Below are positions 26,440-35,599 of a DNA stretch of 59,983 nt, piece by piece. The position numbers and the translations under genes were made by a program. Under the pieces are notes generated by a model, which saw nothing but the letters and a program-made list of their open reading frames with translations, did no database searches and was not told the DNA's origin. The DNA comes from Alloprevotella sp. oral taxon 473 str. F0040 (GTDB lineage Bacteria > Bacteroidota > Bacteroidia > Bacteroidales > Bacteroidaceae): the NCBI RefSeq assembly GCF_000318095.2, contig NZ_KB290702.1, positions 61,276 through 121,258 on the forward strand. Reading direction: 5' to 3'. Positions within the stretch are counted from its first letter, which is position 1, and each line of letters starts with the position of its first letter.

Positions 26440-27531
26440 CTATCGCTGAGTGTACATCTGTTCGTAGTATTTTTCATACTCGCCCGAAGTGATGTTGTCC
26501 ATCCACTCCTCGTTATCGAGATACCAACGCACGGTCTTTTCGATGCCTTCTTCAAATTGGAGCGAGGGTTCCCAGCCGAGTTCTTCCTTCAACTTCGTAG
26601 AGTCGATGGCATATCTCAAATCGTGGCCAGCGCGGTCGGTGACATAGGTGATGAGATCCAGGTCTTCGCCTTCAGCACGTCCGAGCAGACGATCCACCGT
26701 ACGCACCACGAGGCGCACGATGTCGATGTTTTTCCACTCATTGAAGCCACCGATGTTGTACGTTTCATTGACAGCACCTTTGTGGAAAATCAAGTCGATG
26801 GCGCGCGCATGGTCAATGACATAGAGCCAGTCGCGGACGTTCTCTCCCTTGCCATAGACAGGAAGGGGACGACGATGGCGAATATTATTGATCATCAAAG
26901 GAATCAGCTTCTCGGGAAACTGATTAGGGCCATAATTATTTGAACAGTTGGTCACCAACGTGGGCATGCCGTAGGTGTCGTGAAAGGCGCGCACGAAGTG
27001 ATCACTCGAAGCCTTCGATGCCGAATAGGGAGAGTGCGGATTGTAGGGCGTAGTTTCCACGAAGAAATCATCGCCATAAGGTGCTTCTCCTTCGGGCTTA
27101 GTGATGTCGAGTGCGCCATACACCTCGTCGGTAGAGATGTGATAGAAGCGTTTGCCCTCGTAGCGTTCGGGCAGACTTTCCCAATAGTCGCGCGCAGCCT
27201 GCAAGAGAGAGAGCGTACCCATCACATTGGTGCGTGCAAAGCAGAGGGGATCTTTGATAGATCTGTCCACGTGACTCTCTGCAGCAAGGTGGATAATACC
27301 AGTGATTTGGTGACGTTCCAAGAGCGCACGCACGGTGGGGAAATCGCAAATATCGGCTTTCTCAAACACATAGTTGGGAGCTTGCTCCACATCCTTGAGA
27401 TTGGCGAGGTTGCCAGCGTAGGTTAAGAGATCGAGACAGACGATTTTTGCCTCGGGATATTTGTTGACAAAGAGACGAACGACGTGGTTACCGATAAAAC
27501 CAGCACCACCGGTGATGAGGATATTGGGCAT
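26440..27531 (-). CDS. rmlB: dTDP-glucose 4,6-dehydratase
   Basis: RmlB (363 aa) converts dTDP-glucose to dTDP-4-keto-6-deoxyglucose in dTDP-rhamnose synthesis. The NAD-binding motif GGAGFIGNHVV is at the N-terminus, the catalytic pair YSASKAS follows near residue 170, and the nucleotide site NNYGPNQFPEKLIPLMI is present. Length is as expected. It lies 42 bp after rmlD on the same strand and is probably co-transcribed. rmlA and rmlC are not in the window. The product supplies rhamnose for surface polysaccharide. Confidence 0.95.
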   Translation of the reverse strand: MPNILITGGAGFIGNHVVRLFVNKYPEAKIVCLDLLTYAGNLANLKDVEQAPNYVFEKADICDFPTVRALLERHQITGIIHLAAESHVDRSIKDPLCFARTNVMGTLSLLQAARDYWESLPERYEGKRFYHISTDEVYGALDITKPEGEAPYGDDFFVETTPYNPHSPYSASKASSDHFVRAFHDTYGMPTLVTNCSNNYGPNQFPEKLIPLMINNIRHRRPLPVYGKGENVRDWLYVIDHARAIDLIFHKGAVNETYNIGGFNEWKNIDIVRLVVRTVDRLLGRAEGEDLDLITYVTDRAGHDLRYAIDSTKLKEELGWEPSLQFEEGIEKTVRWYLDNEEWMDNITSGEYEKYYEQMYTQR

Positions 27532-27573
27532 TGTAGATTGTATGCTTTAATAGGTTTGTAGAAAGACGTAGCC

Positions 27574-28506
27574 CTATGCTCCAAATACTTCGTGGAGGCT
27601 ATCGAGCCAGTGCGGAATCTCTAGTCCAAAAGTGGCTTTGATCTTAGACTTATCGAGCACACTATAGGCAGGACGCTTGACAGGCGAAGGGAATTCATCG
27701 GAATGGCAGGGCAACACCTTGCACGTGCTTTCAGGACACATGCGAAGGAGGGCCATGGCAAAATCATACCACGAGCAGGCACCTTCGTTGGAATAGTGAT
27801 ACACTCCCTTATGCTCAGATTTCAACCCCTCATGGTCGATGATGTGCATCAAAGCCGCCGCCAAATCGCGTGCAGAGGTGGGTGTGCCCACTTGGTCAAA
27901 CACCACCTTTATTTCGGGACGACTGTCGAGCAGACTGAAGATTGTCTTGGGAAAATTCTTGCCAGGCGTGCTGTACAACCAAGCGGTGCGCACAATGATA
28001 TGCTGGCATCCAGAGGCAATGATGGAGTCTTCGCCCAAAAGCTTCGTACGGCCATAGATGCCAGTGGGCGTTCCCTTCTGACTCTCGGAGCAAGGCGTGT
28101 TGTAAGGCTCAGCTCCAAACACATAGTCTGTGGAGATGTGCACCAACCACGCATTTCTTTTGGCCGCTGTCTGAGCCATGTGCGCCACTGCCTGATGGTT
28201 GAGCGCATCGGCTAGAGCTTCGTTGGTCTCTGCCGCATCGACGTTGGTGAAGGCTGCACAGTTGATGATGATTTCTCCTTGCACAGCTTCCATGGCTTGA
28301 GCAAACGCCTCAGCATCTGTGATGTCTAGGCGATAGATGGGGAGAGCTTCTGTGGAGACTTCGGGGTGCGTGTCGAGAGTGGTGGAAGTGATTTCCGCAG
28401 CTCCTTGCACATCGGTGAAGAAGAAACGATGTTGTGGATAGTGGGGAGCCAGAACTTGCAACTCATGACCGAGTTGTCCAGCTGCACCAGTGACGAGAAT
28501 GTTCAT
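27574..28506 (-). CDS. rmlD: dTDP-4-dehydrorhamnose reductase
   Basis: RmlD (310 aa) performs the last step to dTDP-L-rhamnose. It has the NAD(P) motif VTGAAGQLGHELQ at residues 5-17, STDYVFGAEPYNTP in mid-protein and the catalytic GIYGRTKLLGE. The sequence LVHISTDYVF is diagnostic. An acidic stretch near residues 35-60 is slightly longer than in E. coli. It is first of the rmlD-rmlB pair, with a promoter about 100 bp upstream and array 3 immediately beyond that. Confidence 0.95.
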   Translation of the reverse strand: MNILVTGAAGQLGHELQVLAPHYPQHRFFFTDVQGAAEITSTTLDTHPEVSTEALPIYRLDITDAEAFAQAMEAVQGEIIINCAAFTNVDAAETNEALADALNHQAVAHMAQTAAKRNAWLVHISTDYVFGAEPYNTPCSESQKGTPTGIYGRTKLLGEDSIIASGCQHIIVRTAWLYSTPGKNFPKTIFSLLDSRPEIKVVFDQVGTPTSARDLAAALMHIIDHEGLKSEHKGVYHYSNEGACSWYDFAMALLRMCPESTCKVLPCHSDEFPSPVKRPAYSVLDKSKIKATFGLEIPHWLDSLHEVFGA

Positions 28507-28600
28507 GCGTGGAATGTTTGGGAGAAGACCTTGGGCTAGACGAGTGGTTGCTTTTGCAGTTGCTGTCCACTCTTGCCTAAGTCTTTCGTAGCAGATAGGG

Positions 28601-28632
28601 CAAAGTTAGCGATTTCCATGGAAACAGACAAG
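28601..28632 (-). promoter_or_regulatory. Promoter of rmlD-rmlB
   Basis: On the minus strand CTTG (28632-28629), a 20-bp spacer and TAACTTTG (28608-28601). Array 3 begins about 50 bp upstream of the -33 box. Confidence 0.6.
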
Positions 28633-28679
28633 TCAGTCCATAGAGTTTCACATTGATGAAATAGGCTGTTTTTTTCGAT

Positions 28680-28797
28680 AAGTCGGAGAGTTGTCCTAAA
28701 AAACTCGGAGAGTTTCAAAAAAGTCTCGGAGTTTTTTAGAAAAATCTCGGAGAACTTTTGGAAAAAGTCGGAGATTTTCTGAGAACTCTCGGAGATT
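28680..28797. repeat. 21-bp phased TCGGAG array (array 3)
   Basis: TCGG starts at 28683, 28705, 28726, 28747, 28768 and 28789, at steps of 22, 21, 21, 21 and 21 bp. Here all cores have the same orientation. The flanks are A-runs before and T-runs after each core. Confidence 0.92.
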
Positions 28798-28852
28798 TTG
28801 ATCGCTTCCCTCGGAAAAGAAAGGGATTTGGCCTCAAAGGGCAAAGAAAAAC

Positions 28853-28886
28853 AGCGCACTACGGCCATGTAAAACCGTGGTGCGCT
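28853..28886 (-). terminator. Terminator of the ThrE-type exporter operon
   Basis: Stem AGCGCACTACGG with CCGTGGTGCGCT (one mismatch). On the minus strand it is followed by GTTTTTCTTT. It lies 110 bp after the last exporter gene. Confidence 0.8.
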
Positions 28887-28997
28887 GGGGATGTGTCAAG
28901 GACGAAAATACTACTATCAGCTAGCTTCAAAGTAGCAATCTAGCCGACAAGAGGAAAGATTAGCCCAACTAGAAGAGGAAGTTTGTACAACCTACAA

Positions 28998-29537
28998 CTA
29001 CTTTGCTGCTGAACGACGGAGGAGAAGCTGGTTGCGCATTTGGCGAAGCAGCACTCTACCGTGATTGCGGAAGGCAAAGAGAGGGATGGTCACACCTACG
29101 ACCATGGCCATGATGGTGAGGGTACAAGTGATCCAGTTGAAGTTGAAGAGGGCGAAATAGTGATTGAACAAGTCGTCATCGGCCTTGTGTGCCAACAGTT
29201 CTACGAGCGACTGGATGCTGCCATAGGCGAACTTACCAGGCACCATGGGGAGGAGAGCTGGGAAAGACAAGGTTTCGGCAGGCGACTTGATTTTGGTGGA
29301 AAGGGGAATGGACACGCAGCCGATGACAAGTCCAGCTACGCCGGCAGCCATGGCGATGTGCCAATCGGCAAAGTCCATGAGGAGGAAACGAGTGATGTGG
29401 CCGAGTGCGGCAAGAAGGGCACAACCCCAGAAGGTGGAACGAGTGGGATTGCTGATGCTTGCAAATCCGATGCAAGCAATGGCGGCAAAAACACCGTCAT
29501 TGACGATATCGTAGGTGAGATCTAAAAAGTTTACCAT
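28998..29537 (-). CDS. Threonine/serine exporter, C-terminal half (ThrE_2 type)
   Basis: The protein (179 aa) is almost entirely hydrophobic, with four to five membrane segments, and matches the small subunit of split ThrE exporters (DUF3815-like; LPMVPGKFAYGSIQSLVELL is typical). Together with the larger subunit directly upstream it should export threonine or serine. The gap of 95 bp and shared strand suggest one operon, closed by the terminator at 28853. In many bacteria the two halves are fused. Confidence 0.85.
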   Translation of the reverse strand: MVNFLDLTYDIVNDGVFAAIACIGFASISNPTRSTFWGCALLAALGHITRFLLMDFADWHIAMAAGVAGLVIGCVSIPLSTKIKSPAETLSFPALLPMVPGKFAYGSIQSLVELLAHKADDDLFNHYFALFNFNWITCTLTIMAMVVGVTIPLFAFRNHGRVLLRQMRNQLLLRRSAAK

Positions 29538-29632
29538 GGGAAGTATGGGATATTCGTGGAAGAATGACTGGGCTTTAGATGGCAGAAGTAGAAGTAGGTT
29601 TTTCTACTTGTGGCGGACGTCTAAGCTCTTCA

Positions 29633-30475
29633 TCAAATCATGCGGATGTCAAAAAGGAGAAGGGCGATAACCAATCCCAAGGAGAGGCTCACGGTGATCA
29701 TCATGGCGTGCACAAAACGGCTCCATGCTGAGAGGTAATGTCCATAGATGAGGTCATTGACAAAGTTGCAGAAGGGCACACCTGGCACAAGGAAGAGTAC
29801 ACTAGTGCCGAGCGCAGTCACAGGAGTGTCGGTGAGTGTGAAGTTTTCTAAGCCATAATGGGAGAAATCCACCAGTCCCACGCAGGAAACTACGGCGGCT
29901 ACGACACCTGCTACGACGGTGACGGCGCGATAGTCGATTTTCCAGGCCTGGAGTCGCTGTTTGACGAAGAATCCACAGAGAGTTGCGAAAAACACAATGC
30001 CAATAGCGGGCCAGTCTCCCTTAAACAAACGGCAGAAAGCGGCATTGGCAGCGGCAGCAAGGAGGAGTACGATCCAGCCATTGAGACGGGGAATCTTTTT
30101 TATCTCTTGCAACTTCTCGTTGGCCTCAGAGAGTGTCACTTCTTCGGTGAAGACTTGGTCGGAAAGTCGGCTCAATCGGGTGATGGTGTCGAAGTTGATG
30201 CCGGCATGCGCCAAGGGGGAGATGCAGGTGTAGGAGTGTTCGCCCTCTTTGTCCCATAGGGTGAAGAGGACATTGGCAGGCATGATGGTGAAGATGGCTT
30301 CTACGTCCCATGCTTCGGCCATTTGCTTGACTTTGCGCTGGATGCGCATGGTGGTGGCTCCGCTAGAAAGGAGCGTACTTGCGTAGTCGCAGAAGAATTT
30401 GGCGATGTTTTTGAGCTGATTGTGCACTTCGTGGTCTGTGATCACGGTAGTGTCTACAGGAACATTCGAATTCAT
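29633..30475 (-). CDS. Threonine/serine exporter, N-terminal half (ThrE, DUF1212)
   Basis: The large subunit (280 aa from this start) begins with the DUF1212 signature FFCDYASTLLSSGATTMRIQ, followed by a soluble section with SPLAHAGINFDTITRLSRLS and five membrane helices in the C-terminal half. An ATG 24 codons further upstream (30547) is also in frame. The shorter start is preferred because conserved sequence begins only about 20 residues after it. It is followed by the small subunit gene, so both halves of ThrE are present and separate. Confidence 0.85.
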   Translation of the reverse strand: MNSNVPVDTTVITDHEVHNQLKNIAKFFCDYASTLLSSGATTMRIQRKVKQMAEAWDVEAIFTIMPANVLFTLWDKEGEHSYTCISPLAHAGINFDTITRLSRLSDQVFTEEVTLSEANEKLQEIKKIPRLNGWIVLLLAAAANAAFCRLFKGDWPAIGIVFFATLCGFFVKQRLQAWKIDYRAVTVVAGVVAAVVSCVGLVDFSHYGLENFTLTDTPVTALGTSVLFLVPGVPFCNFVNDLIYGHYLSAWSRFVHAMMITVSLSLGLVIALLLFDIRMI

Positions 30476-30610
30476 TGATGATGAAATTGGATTTGCAAAA
30501 CAGAACCTCGCCCCGTCATCTCCCGATGTCGTGGTGCGTTGTGCCATGATAGTTTAGGTTGTGGCATGGCGAGGTGCGAGAAAAGCAGTGCTACTTAAGT
30601 AGGTTGGCAC

Positions 30611-30832
30611 TTAGGCCTTAGGAGTATTATCCTCTAAAAATGCGCGGTCGTGGTCCACCATGTTTGACTCTTTGGGCTTGCCAGGCTTCATGGTGGTGTG
30701 ATTCTTCTGACTCTTGAAGAAGCGATAGACCATGGGCATACAATAAAGCAGGAGAGTGAAGAGGATGACGCCCAAGATGACGTAGGGAGCTGCCTCGTGA
30801 TTGTTGATTTTTAGTCCTTCGAGGATAGGCAT
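30611..30832 (-). CDS. Small single-span membrane protein
   Basis: The product (73 aa) has one membrane helix (YVILGVILFTLLLYCMPMVY) and a hydrophilic Lys- and Asp-rich C-terminus. No family recognised. It has its own promoter about 105 bp upstream and precedes the exporter genes by 136 bp (64 bp if the longer ThrE start is used), so it may be the first gene of that operon. Short but well framed, with an ATG. Confidence 0.6.
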   Translation of the reverse strand: MPILEGLKINNHEAAPYVILGVILFTLLLYCMPMVYRFFKSQKNHTTMKPGKPKESNMVDHDRAFLEDNTPKA

Positions 30833-30938
30833 AAAATAGAATTTATAAAGGATATATAAGGGGAAAATGCGCAGAAAGGCGCATTTATTCGTCGTTCATC
30901 AAGCCATACTTTTTAAGAGAAATGACCGAATTATGGTG

Positions 30939-30946
30939 CAAAGGTA
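30939..30946 (-). promoter_or_regulatory. Promoter -7 box for the small membrane protein and exporter operon
   Basis: TACCTTTG on the minus strand, in the typical TTTGCAC context. A -33 partner is weak. Confidence 0.5.
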
Positions 30947-31030
30947 CGTATTTTTCACGAATTATGGGGGAGATGGTTGTGATTTTGTGAAGATAGAGCA
31001 AGAGGGCATTGGGAATATTGGGCAACAAAA

Positions 31031-31060
31031 AATGGAGAAGTTCTGAGGAACTTCTCCATT
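31031..31060 (-). terminator. Terminator after tRNA-Lys
   Basis: Perfect 13-bp stem AATGGAGAAGTTC with its complement around a 4-base loop. On the minus strand TTTTT follows directly. Confidence 0.9.
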
Positions 31061-31086
31061 CATTTTGAATGCTTAGCATTGAGTGG

Positions 31087-31159
31087 TGATCCGCTTGGGA
31101 CTCGAACCCAAGACCCATACATTAAAAGTGTATTGCTCTACCAACTGAGCTAGCGGATC
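31087..31159 (-). tRNA. tRNA-Lys (TTT)
   Basis: On the minus strand the acceptor GATCCGC pairs with GCGGATC. TAGCTCAGTTGGTAGAGCA forms the D arm, the anticodon loop CTTTTAA reads TTT, and GGGTTCGAGTCCC forms the T arm. CCA follows the discriminator A in the DNA (31086-31084). Confidence 0.95.
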
Positions 31160-31453
31160 CCGGCAAACTTTGCTCGAAAATCTTTAGGTTGTTTCGGCCT
31201 CTTTCGAGGTTTCTCAACACTTCCTTGCTGTTTGCGAGTGCAAAGATAGGCACTTTTTCTGATTTGACCAAAGTTTTTGTCGGAAATATGCAATTAAAGG
31301 CGGAAATGTCTCGCGGTTAGCATCTAAATATCTGGTAGTTGGGATCTAAAATACAAGACCAACGAGACAAGACGACAAAAGGATAGATCACTTGTCTCTT
31401 CACTAAGCATTAGAGGCTATGGGAAGATTTCCGCTTTTCATCTATTTCTCTAT

Positions 31454-32539
31454 CTACCACATCAGTTGGCGGAGGTAGCGAACTGGGACACCATAGTTGA
31501 AACTCTGGGTGCCACTCACGCCCGCAAAGTTGATGGCCACGAGCTCTCCCTTAGCATTGAACACAGGAGAGCCACTTGAACCTGGCAACGTGGGAATGCT
31601 GTAGAGCAACTTCTCAGAAGACGATTGACTCACATAGCCTTTGTTGAACTGCGCTTGGATGCCTTCTTTCGTCACTGCGAGTTGTGGCCCGAGGTTGTAG
31701 CTGAGCATGAAGATCTGCTCGTTTTTGTCATTGCCAAACTTCTGAGCTATTTTCTCTCCAAAGGTATAGTGCGTGAGGGGATCTTTGGAGGGAATGGTGA
31801 ATATATAGCTACCTTGTGGGGTGATCTGGCTTTTGAGCTGAATCACTGCTAGGTCATGCTCAGCATCCGTGCGGAGGACAGTGCAAGGCATGAAGGAGTT
31901 TTTGCCTGTGGGCATGGCATGATTCAACACCACACCTACTTCGTTGTGATAGACCAAGCGGAGACTCTTGAGATTGATGTCGAGCAGTCGGCTCACATTC
32001 TTCTCTAGGTTTGCCTTTTCTTTGCGAAGATAGTCCAAGCGTTCTCGAAGTTCCATCAGTTCTGTGTCGTCGCCATAGAAATACTCAATGGCGTTTTCAG
32101 CCTCTTCTTCAGACTGACTGACCTCTTGATAGCTTTCAACATAGCTCAACAATATGGCAGAAATGCGCTGACGTAAGGCTTCACTCACGGCTTCTTTCTT
32201 GTTTTCTCCATTCACCACGTGATTGTTGGTCACGATTTTCCCATCTCGGCTCACGAAAAAGCCAGTGCCGTAGCCTTCCGTTGGCTTGATTTCGCTCAAA
32301 TCGTCGGTGAGATTGTCTAGATCATCGGCCTCATCGAAGGAGGTGAAGTAGAGTGACTCCATGCCTGGGATACGAATTTCGTAGTAAGCTCGGTTTTGCA
32401 CCATCACCACGCCCGAAGCGCAGGTAGTTTGTAGCTCTTTCTCGCTCATGTTGCCGCAGGAAGAGAGTGCAAAAATGCCTAACAGACACGCAAAGAAGGG
32501 AATGACGAGGCGCGAAAGAGGAAAAGTGAGATGTGACAT
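31454..32539 (-). CDS. Lipoprotein trypsin-like serine protease with coiled-coil insertion
   Basis: The protein (361 aa) carries a lipobox (FALSSC, Cys28), so it should be anchored in the envelope. The triad is visible: H107 in VTNNHVV, D229 in EHDLAVIQL and S322 in PGSSGSPVF. It resembles the protease domain of DegP/HtrA but has no PDZ domain. His and Asp are 122 residues apart, against about 30 in DegP, because of a charged, probably coiled-coil insertion (residues about 115-195, MELRERLDYLRKEKANLEK). That insertion could gate the active site or bind partners. The gene stands alone. Confidence 0.85.
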   Translation of the reverse strand: MSHLTFPLSRLVIPFFACLLGIFALSSCGNMSEKELQTTCASGVVMVQNRAYYEIRIPGMESLYFTSFDEADDLDNLTDDLSEIKPTEGYGTGFFVSRDGKIVTNNHVVNGENKKEAVSEALRQRISAILLSYVESYQEVSQSEEEAENAIEYFYGDDTELMELRERLDYLRKEKANLEKNVSRLLDINLKSLRLVYHNEVGVVLNHAMPTGKNSFMPCTVLRTDAEHDLAVIQLKSQITPQGSYIFTIPSKDPLTHYTFGEKIAQKFGNDKNEQIFMLSYNLGPQLAVTKEGIQAQFNKGYVSQSSSEKLLYSIPTLPGSSGSPVFNAKGELVAINFAGVSGTQSFNYGVPVRYLRQLMW

Positions 32540-32636
32540 ATTTGCTGTTTCTAGAAAAGAGATGAAAGATAGTGAGGGGATGTCTGAAGTGCGCTATGAA
32601 ACTGATGATCGACAACGCCAAATGCTGGGTGCGAGA

Positions 32637-33857
32637 TTAGAAATCAACATAGTTTTTTGCCAAAACGGGGCTAATCCAGTGGCGATAGGTGCGACCGAAA
32701 TGTTCTTCCACTTGGGGAGTGAAAGCACGGGGCATGGAAGGTGCTGGCACCCCCTCGCCGATGCGCTGCGGACAAACCTCTTCCCAGGCCTCATCCCAGA
32801 GGTCGCGCTCTATGAAACTTTGGAGCGTGGCTTGTCCCCCTTCGACAAAGAGCGACTGCACTCCATCGCGGCGCAAGCCTTCAAGCAAGGAGTCGATGTC
32901 GGCATAGGCTTGAAATCCGGCAGAAAGCGCACGTTCGTCCACACCACCTAGGACACAGCAGAGCGGCGATGCGCCTGGCCAGCAACGCACATTGAGTTGT
33001 GGGGCATCGAGTTGGAAAGTCTTGCGCCCCACTAGGATAGCTTGGTGCGTGGCTCGGAAGTGATGCACGCGCAGTAGGGACGATGGGGAAGAAAGTCGGA
33101 GCGGTGCTGCGGACACTTCGCCATTTTCGTCCAGACTCCGCGAGCGGTCGATGAAACCATCGGAGGTGGCAGCCCATTTGAGGGTGATGAAGGGGCGGCG
33201 CAGCACGTTTTGGCAGAAGAATTTGCGATTAAGATAGATGCACTCTTCGCGAAGCACGCCCACCGTTACGTCAACTCCCGCTTCTTGTAGCATGGTGATG
33301 CCACGTCCACTGACTTTGCGGAAGGGATCTTCCGAACCGATGACACAACGTTTCACCCCGTTTTTAATGATCAAGGCAGAACATGGCGGCGTGCGACCAT
33401 AGTGTGCGCAAGGTTCTAGAGTGACGTAGATGGTACTCTCGGAGAGGAGTGGACGATCTTCGGGACGAACGGAGCGAAAGGCGTGGACTTCGGCATGACC
33501 TTCGCCAGGTCGCACGTGGTATCCTTCGCCTAGGATGCGAGCTTCTTCACCTGTGCCGTGGACAATCACGGCTCCTACCATAGGATTGGGCGCAGTGGTG
33601 AGTTCACCTTGTCGGGCTAGTTGGAGACAACGTCGCATCCAGCGTTCATCTTCTGCCTGCGTGGCGCGAGAAACTCCGTTTGCAGAGCTAAAAGTTCCGT
33701 TTGCAGAGCAAGAAGTTCCCTTGGCTGGGCTTGAAGCTCCGTTTGCAGAGCTAGAAACTCCATTTACAGAGCTGGAAAGTTCAAGTGCCGCACAGGTTTC
33801 ACCGACACCCGCACAAGAATCTCCGTAATCAGCGGAGGTATGTGGTAAATCTGACAT
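32637..33857 (-). CDS. ribD: Riboflavin biosynthesis deaminase/reductase
   Basis: RibD (406 aa) performs the deaminase and reductase steps after GTP cyclohydrolase II. The zinc-binding deaminase half shows HAEVHAF and EPCAHYGRTPPC, and the reductase half ITLKWAATSDGFID and SLFVEGGQATLQSF. The chosen ATG (33857) is the first that avoids reading back into cysS. A further upstream frame would overlap cysS. Residues about 28-62 are a low-complexity linker of seven-residue units (SSSANGA-like) encoded by a 21-bp tandem repeat, absent from ordinary RibD proteins. It follows cysS by 86 bp. Confidence 0.93.
   Translation of the reverse strand: MSDLPHTSADYGDSCAGVGETCAALELSSSVNGVSSSANGASSPAKGTSCSANGTFSSANGVSRATQAEDERWMRRCLQLARQGELTTAPNPMVGAVIVHGTGEEARILGEGYHVRPGEGHAEVHAFRSVRPEDRPLLSESTIYVTLEPCAHYGRTPPCSALIIKNGVKRCVIGSEDPFRKVSGRGITMLQEAGVDVTVGVLREECIYLNRKFFCQNVLRRPFITLKWAATSDGFIDRSRSLDENGEVSAAPLRLSSPSSLLRVHHFRATHQAILVGRKTFQLDAPQLNVRCWPGASPLCCVLGGVDERALSAGFQAYADIDSLLEGLRRDGVQSLFVEGGQATLQSFIERDLWDEAWEEVCPQRIGEGVPAPSMPRAFTPQVEEHFGRTYRHWISPVLAKNYVDF
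33670..33774. repeat. In-frame 21-bp tandem repeat in ribD
   Basis: Five units of 21 bp, similar to GAAGCTCCGTTTGCAGAGCT, lie end to end. They add a Ser/Ala/Asn/Gly linker to the RibD N-terminus. Copy number could vary without frameshift because 21 bp is seven codons. The sequence is unrelated to the intergenic TCGGAG arrays. Confidence 0.9.
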
Positions 33858-33943
33858 GAGGTTCTGGGATTTATTCAAACTCAGAGGGCTGGAAAATTCA
33901 GAGCACTCCAAAGAATCGGAGTGCTCCAGAGCTAAAATATAGC

Positions 33944-35440
33944 TTATCGTTCGAGTTTCCAGGTGGCACCGTCCTTGGTGTCCTTCACAGCAAAGCCGAG
34001 GGCTGCGAGTTGGTCGCGAATCTGGTCGCTTGTAGCCCAATCTTTGTTGGCCTTTGCCTTAGCGCGCACTTCAAGAAGTAGGTCGATGGCGGAAGAGAAT
34101 GCGGCTTCGCGGGCTGCATTTCCGCCTTCTTCTGCAGTGAGTCCAAGGATGTCGAAGCAGAATGTGTGGAACACCTCACGGAGTGCCGCAAGGGTTTCGG
34201 CAGCAATCGCCATTTTTCCATCCGCCAATGAGTTGATGGTGCGGCAAGCCTCAAAGAGATAGGAAATCACGATGGGGCTATTGAGGTCATCGTCCATGGC
34301 ATCATAGCAACGCTGGCGCAAATCTGCCACCCACTCCGCAGTCACCACCTCGCCCTTAGGCGTTTCGCCTTCCGCCACGGGAGTGATACGATCGAAAGCA
34401 CGGAGAGCATCCATCAAACGCTCGAGTCCCTTTTGCGAAGCTAGGAGAGCATCGTTGCTAAAGTCGAGTGTAGAGCGATAGTGTGCCTGCAGGATGAAGA
34501 AACGGATGGTCATCGGCGAGAAAGGCTGGGAGAGAAGCTCATGACTGCCCGTGAAAAACTCATCGAGCGTGATGAAATTGTTGTAGCTCTTACCCATTTT
34601 CTTGCCGGCAATGGTGATCATGTTGTTGTGCATCCAATAGTGCACCATGGCATGTCCTTGCGAGGCTTGAGATTGTGCGATTTCACACTCATGGTGTGGG
34701 AACATCAAGTCCATACCTCCACCGTGAATGTCAAATTCTTCGCCAAGATATTTGCGCCCCATGGCTGTGCACTCGCAGTGCCAGCCAGGAAATCCATCGC
34801 CCCATGGAGAGGGCCAACGCATGATATGAGCTGGGCTGGCTTTCTTCCAAAGTGCAAAATCCACTTGGTGGCGTTTTTCGCCCACACCATCGAGTTCGCG
34901 ACTAGCATCACGCACTTCCTCGAGATTACGGCCGGAGAGAATGCCATATTTATAGTCTTCGTTGTACTTCACCACGTCGAAATAGACCGAACCATTGCTT
35001 TCGTAGGCATAGCCAGCGGCAAGGATCTGCTTCACCAGTTCGATTTGCTCGATGATGTGTCCCGTGGCATGAGGCTCGATAGAGGGAGGAAGCACATTGA
35101 GTTGTGCCATGGCAGCATTAAAACGATTGGTGTAATACTGGGCTACCTCCATGGGTTCGAGCTGATCTAATCGAGCTTTCTTGGCAATCTTGTCTTCACC
35201 CTCGTCGGCATCGTGCTCTAAATGCCCCACATCGGTGATGTTACGGACATAGCGCACGGCATATCCCATGTGTTTGAGGTAACGGAAGAGGAGGTCGAAG
35301 GTAATGGCAGGGCGCGCGTGTCCGAGGTGGGCATCGCCATAGACGGTGGGACCACACACATACATGCCTACTCGGCCTTCGTGAATGGGTTTGAAGACTT
35401 CTTTAGTGCGAGAGAGGGTGTTGTAGATTTGGAGAGCCAT
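33944..35440 (-). CDS. cysS: Cysteinyl-tRNA synthetase
   Basis: CysRS (498 aa) charges tRNA-Cys. The class I motifs are clear: the zinc ligand and HIGH region [20 protein letters not shown], the zinc-site sequence [25 protein letters not shown] and the KMSKS-like KKMGKSYNN. The start [14 protein letters not shown] is chosen because homologues begin there and because the promoter box at 35470 lies downstream of the upstream in-frame ATG (35491). The C-terminal anticodon-binding region is complete ([17 protein letters not shown]). Confidence 0.96.
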   Translation of the reverse strand: MALQIYNTLSRTKEVFKPIHEGRVGMYVCGPTVYGDAHLGHARPAITFDLLFRYLKHMGYAVRYVRNITDVGHLEHDADEGEDKIAKKARLDQLEPMEVAQYYTNRFNAAMAQLNVLPPSIEPHATGHIIEQIELVKQILAAGYAYESNGSVYFDVVKYNEDYKYGILSGRNLEEVRDASRELDGVGEKRHQVDFALWKKASPAHIMRWPSPWGDGFPGWHCECTAMGRKYLGEEFDIHGGGMDLMFPHHECEIAQSQASQGHAMVHYWMHNNMITIAGKKMGKSYNNFITLDEFFTGSHELLSQPFSPMTIRFFILQAHYRSTLDFSNDALLASQKGLERLMDALRAFDRITPVAEGETPKGEVVTAEWVADLRQRCYDAMDDDLNSPIVISYLFEACRTINSLADGKMAIAAETLAALREVFHTFCFDILGLTAEEGGNAAREAAFSSAIDLLLEVRAKAKANKDWATSDQIRDQLAALGFAVKDTKDGATWKLER

Positions 35441-35469
35441 GAACTTGATGCTTATCTTATGGGTCAAAG

Positions 35470-35477
35470 CAAAGGTA
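35470..35477 (-). promoter_or_regulatory. Promoter -7 box of cysS-ribD within an inverted repeat
   Basis: TACCTTTG on the minus strand, about 30 bp before cysS. It forms one arm of AGCAAAGGT...ACCTTTGCT (35468-35498). The structure could be an operator or only a chance palindrome. It fixes the short cysS start. Confidence 0.5.
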
Positions 35478-35599
35478 CAATCAGATTGCACCTTTGCTCA
35501 GTGTTCAGAGTGTTGTGGCACGACCAGACAAAAGACTACAAGTAGCCTGCTTGCAGTGCCAAGTATTTAAGGGAAGAAGTGGAAAACCGGTGTCAGGAA

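Noticed and set aside
28536-28868. 110-codon minus-strand frame through array 3
   Set aside because: It starts inside a terminator stem and owes its open frame to the 21-bp repeats. No independent coding signal.
32540-33943. FMN riboswitch for ribD
   Set aside because: ribD follows cysS closely and no RFN-like conserved sequence is visible in the gap of 86 bp.
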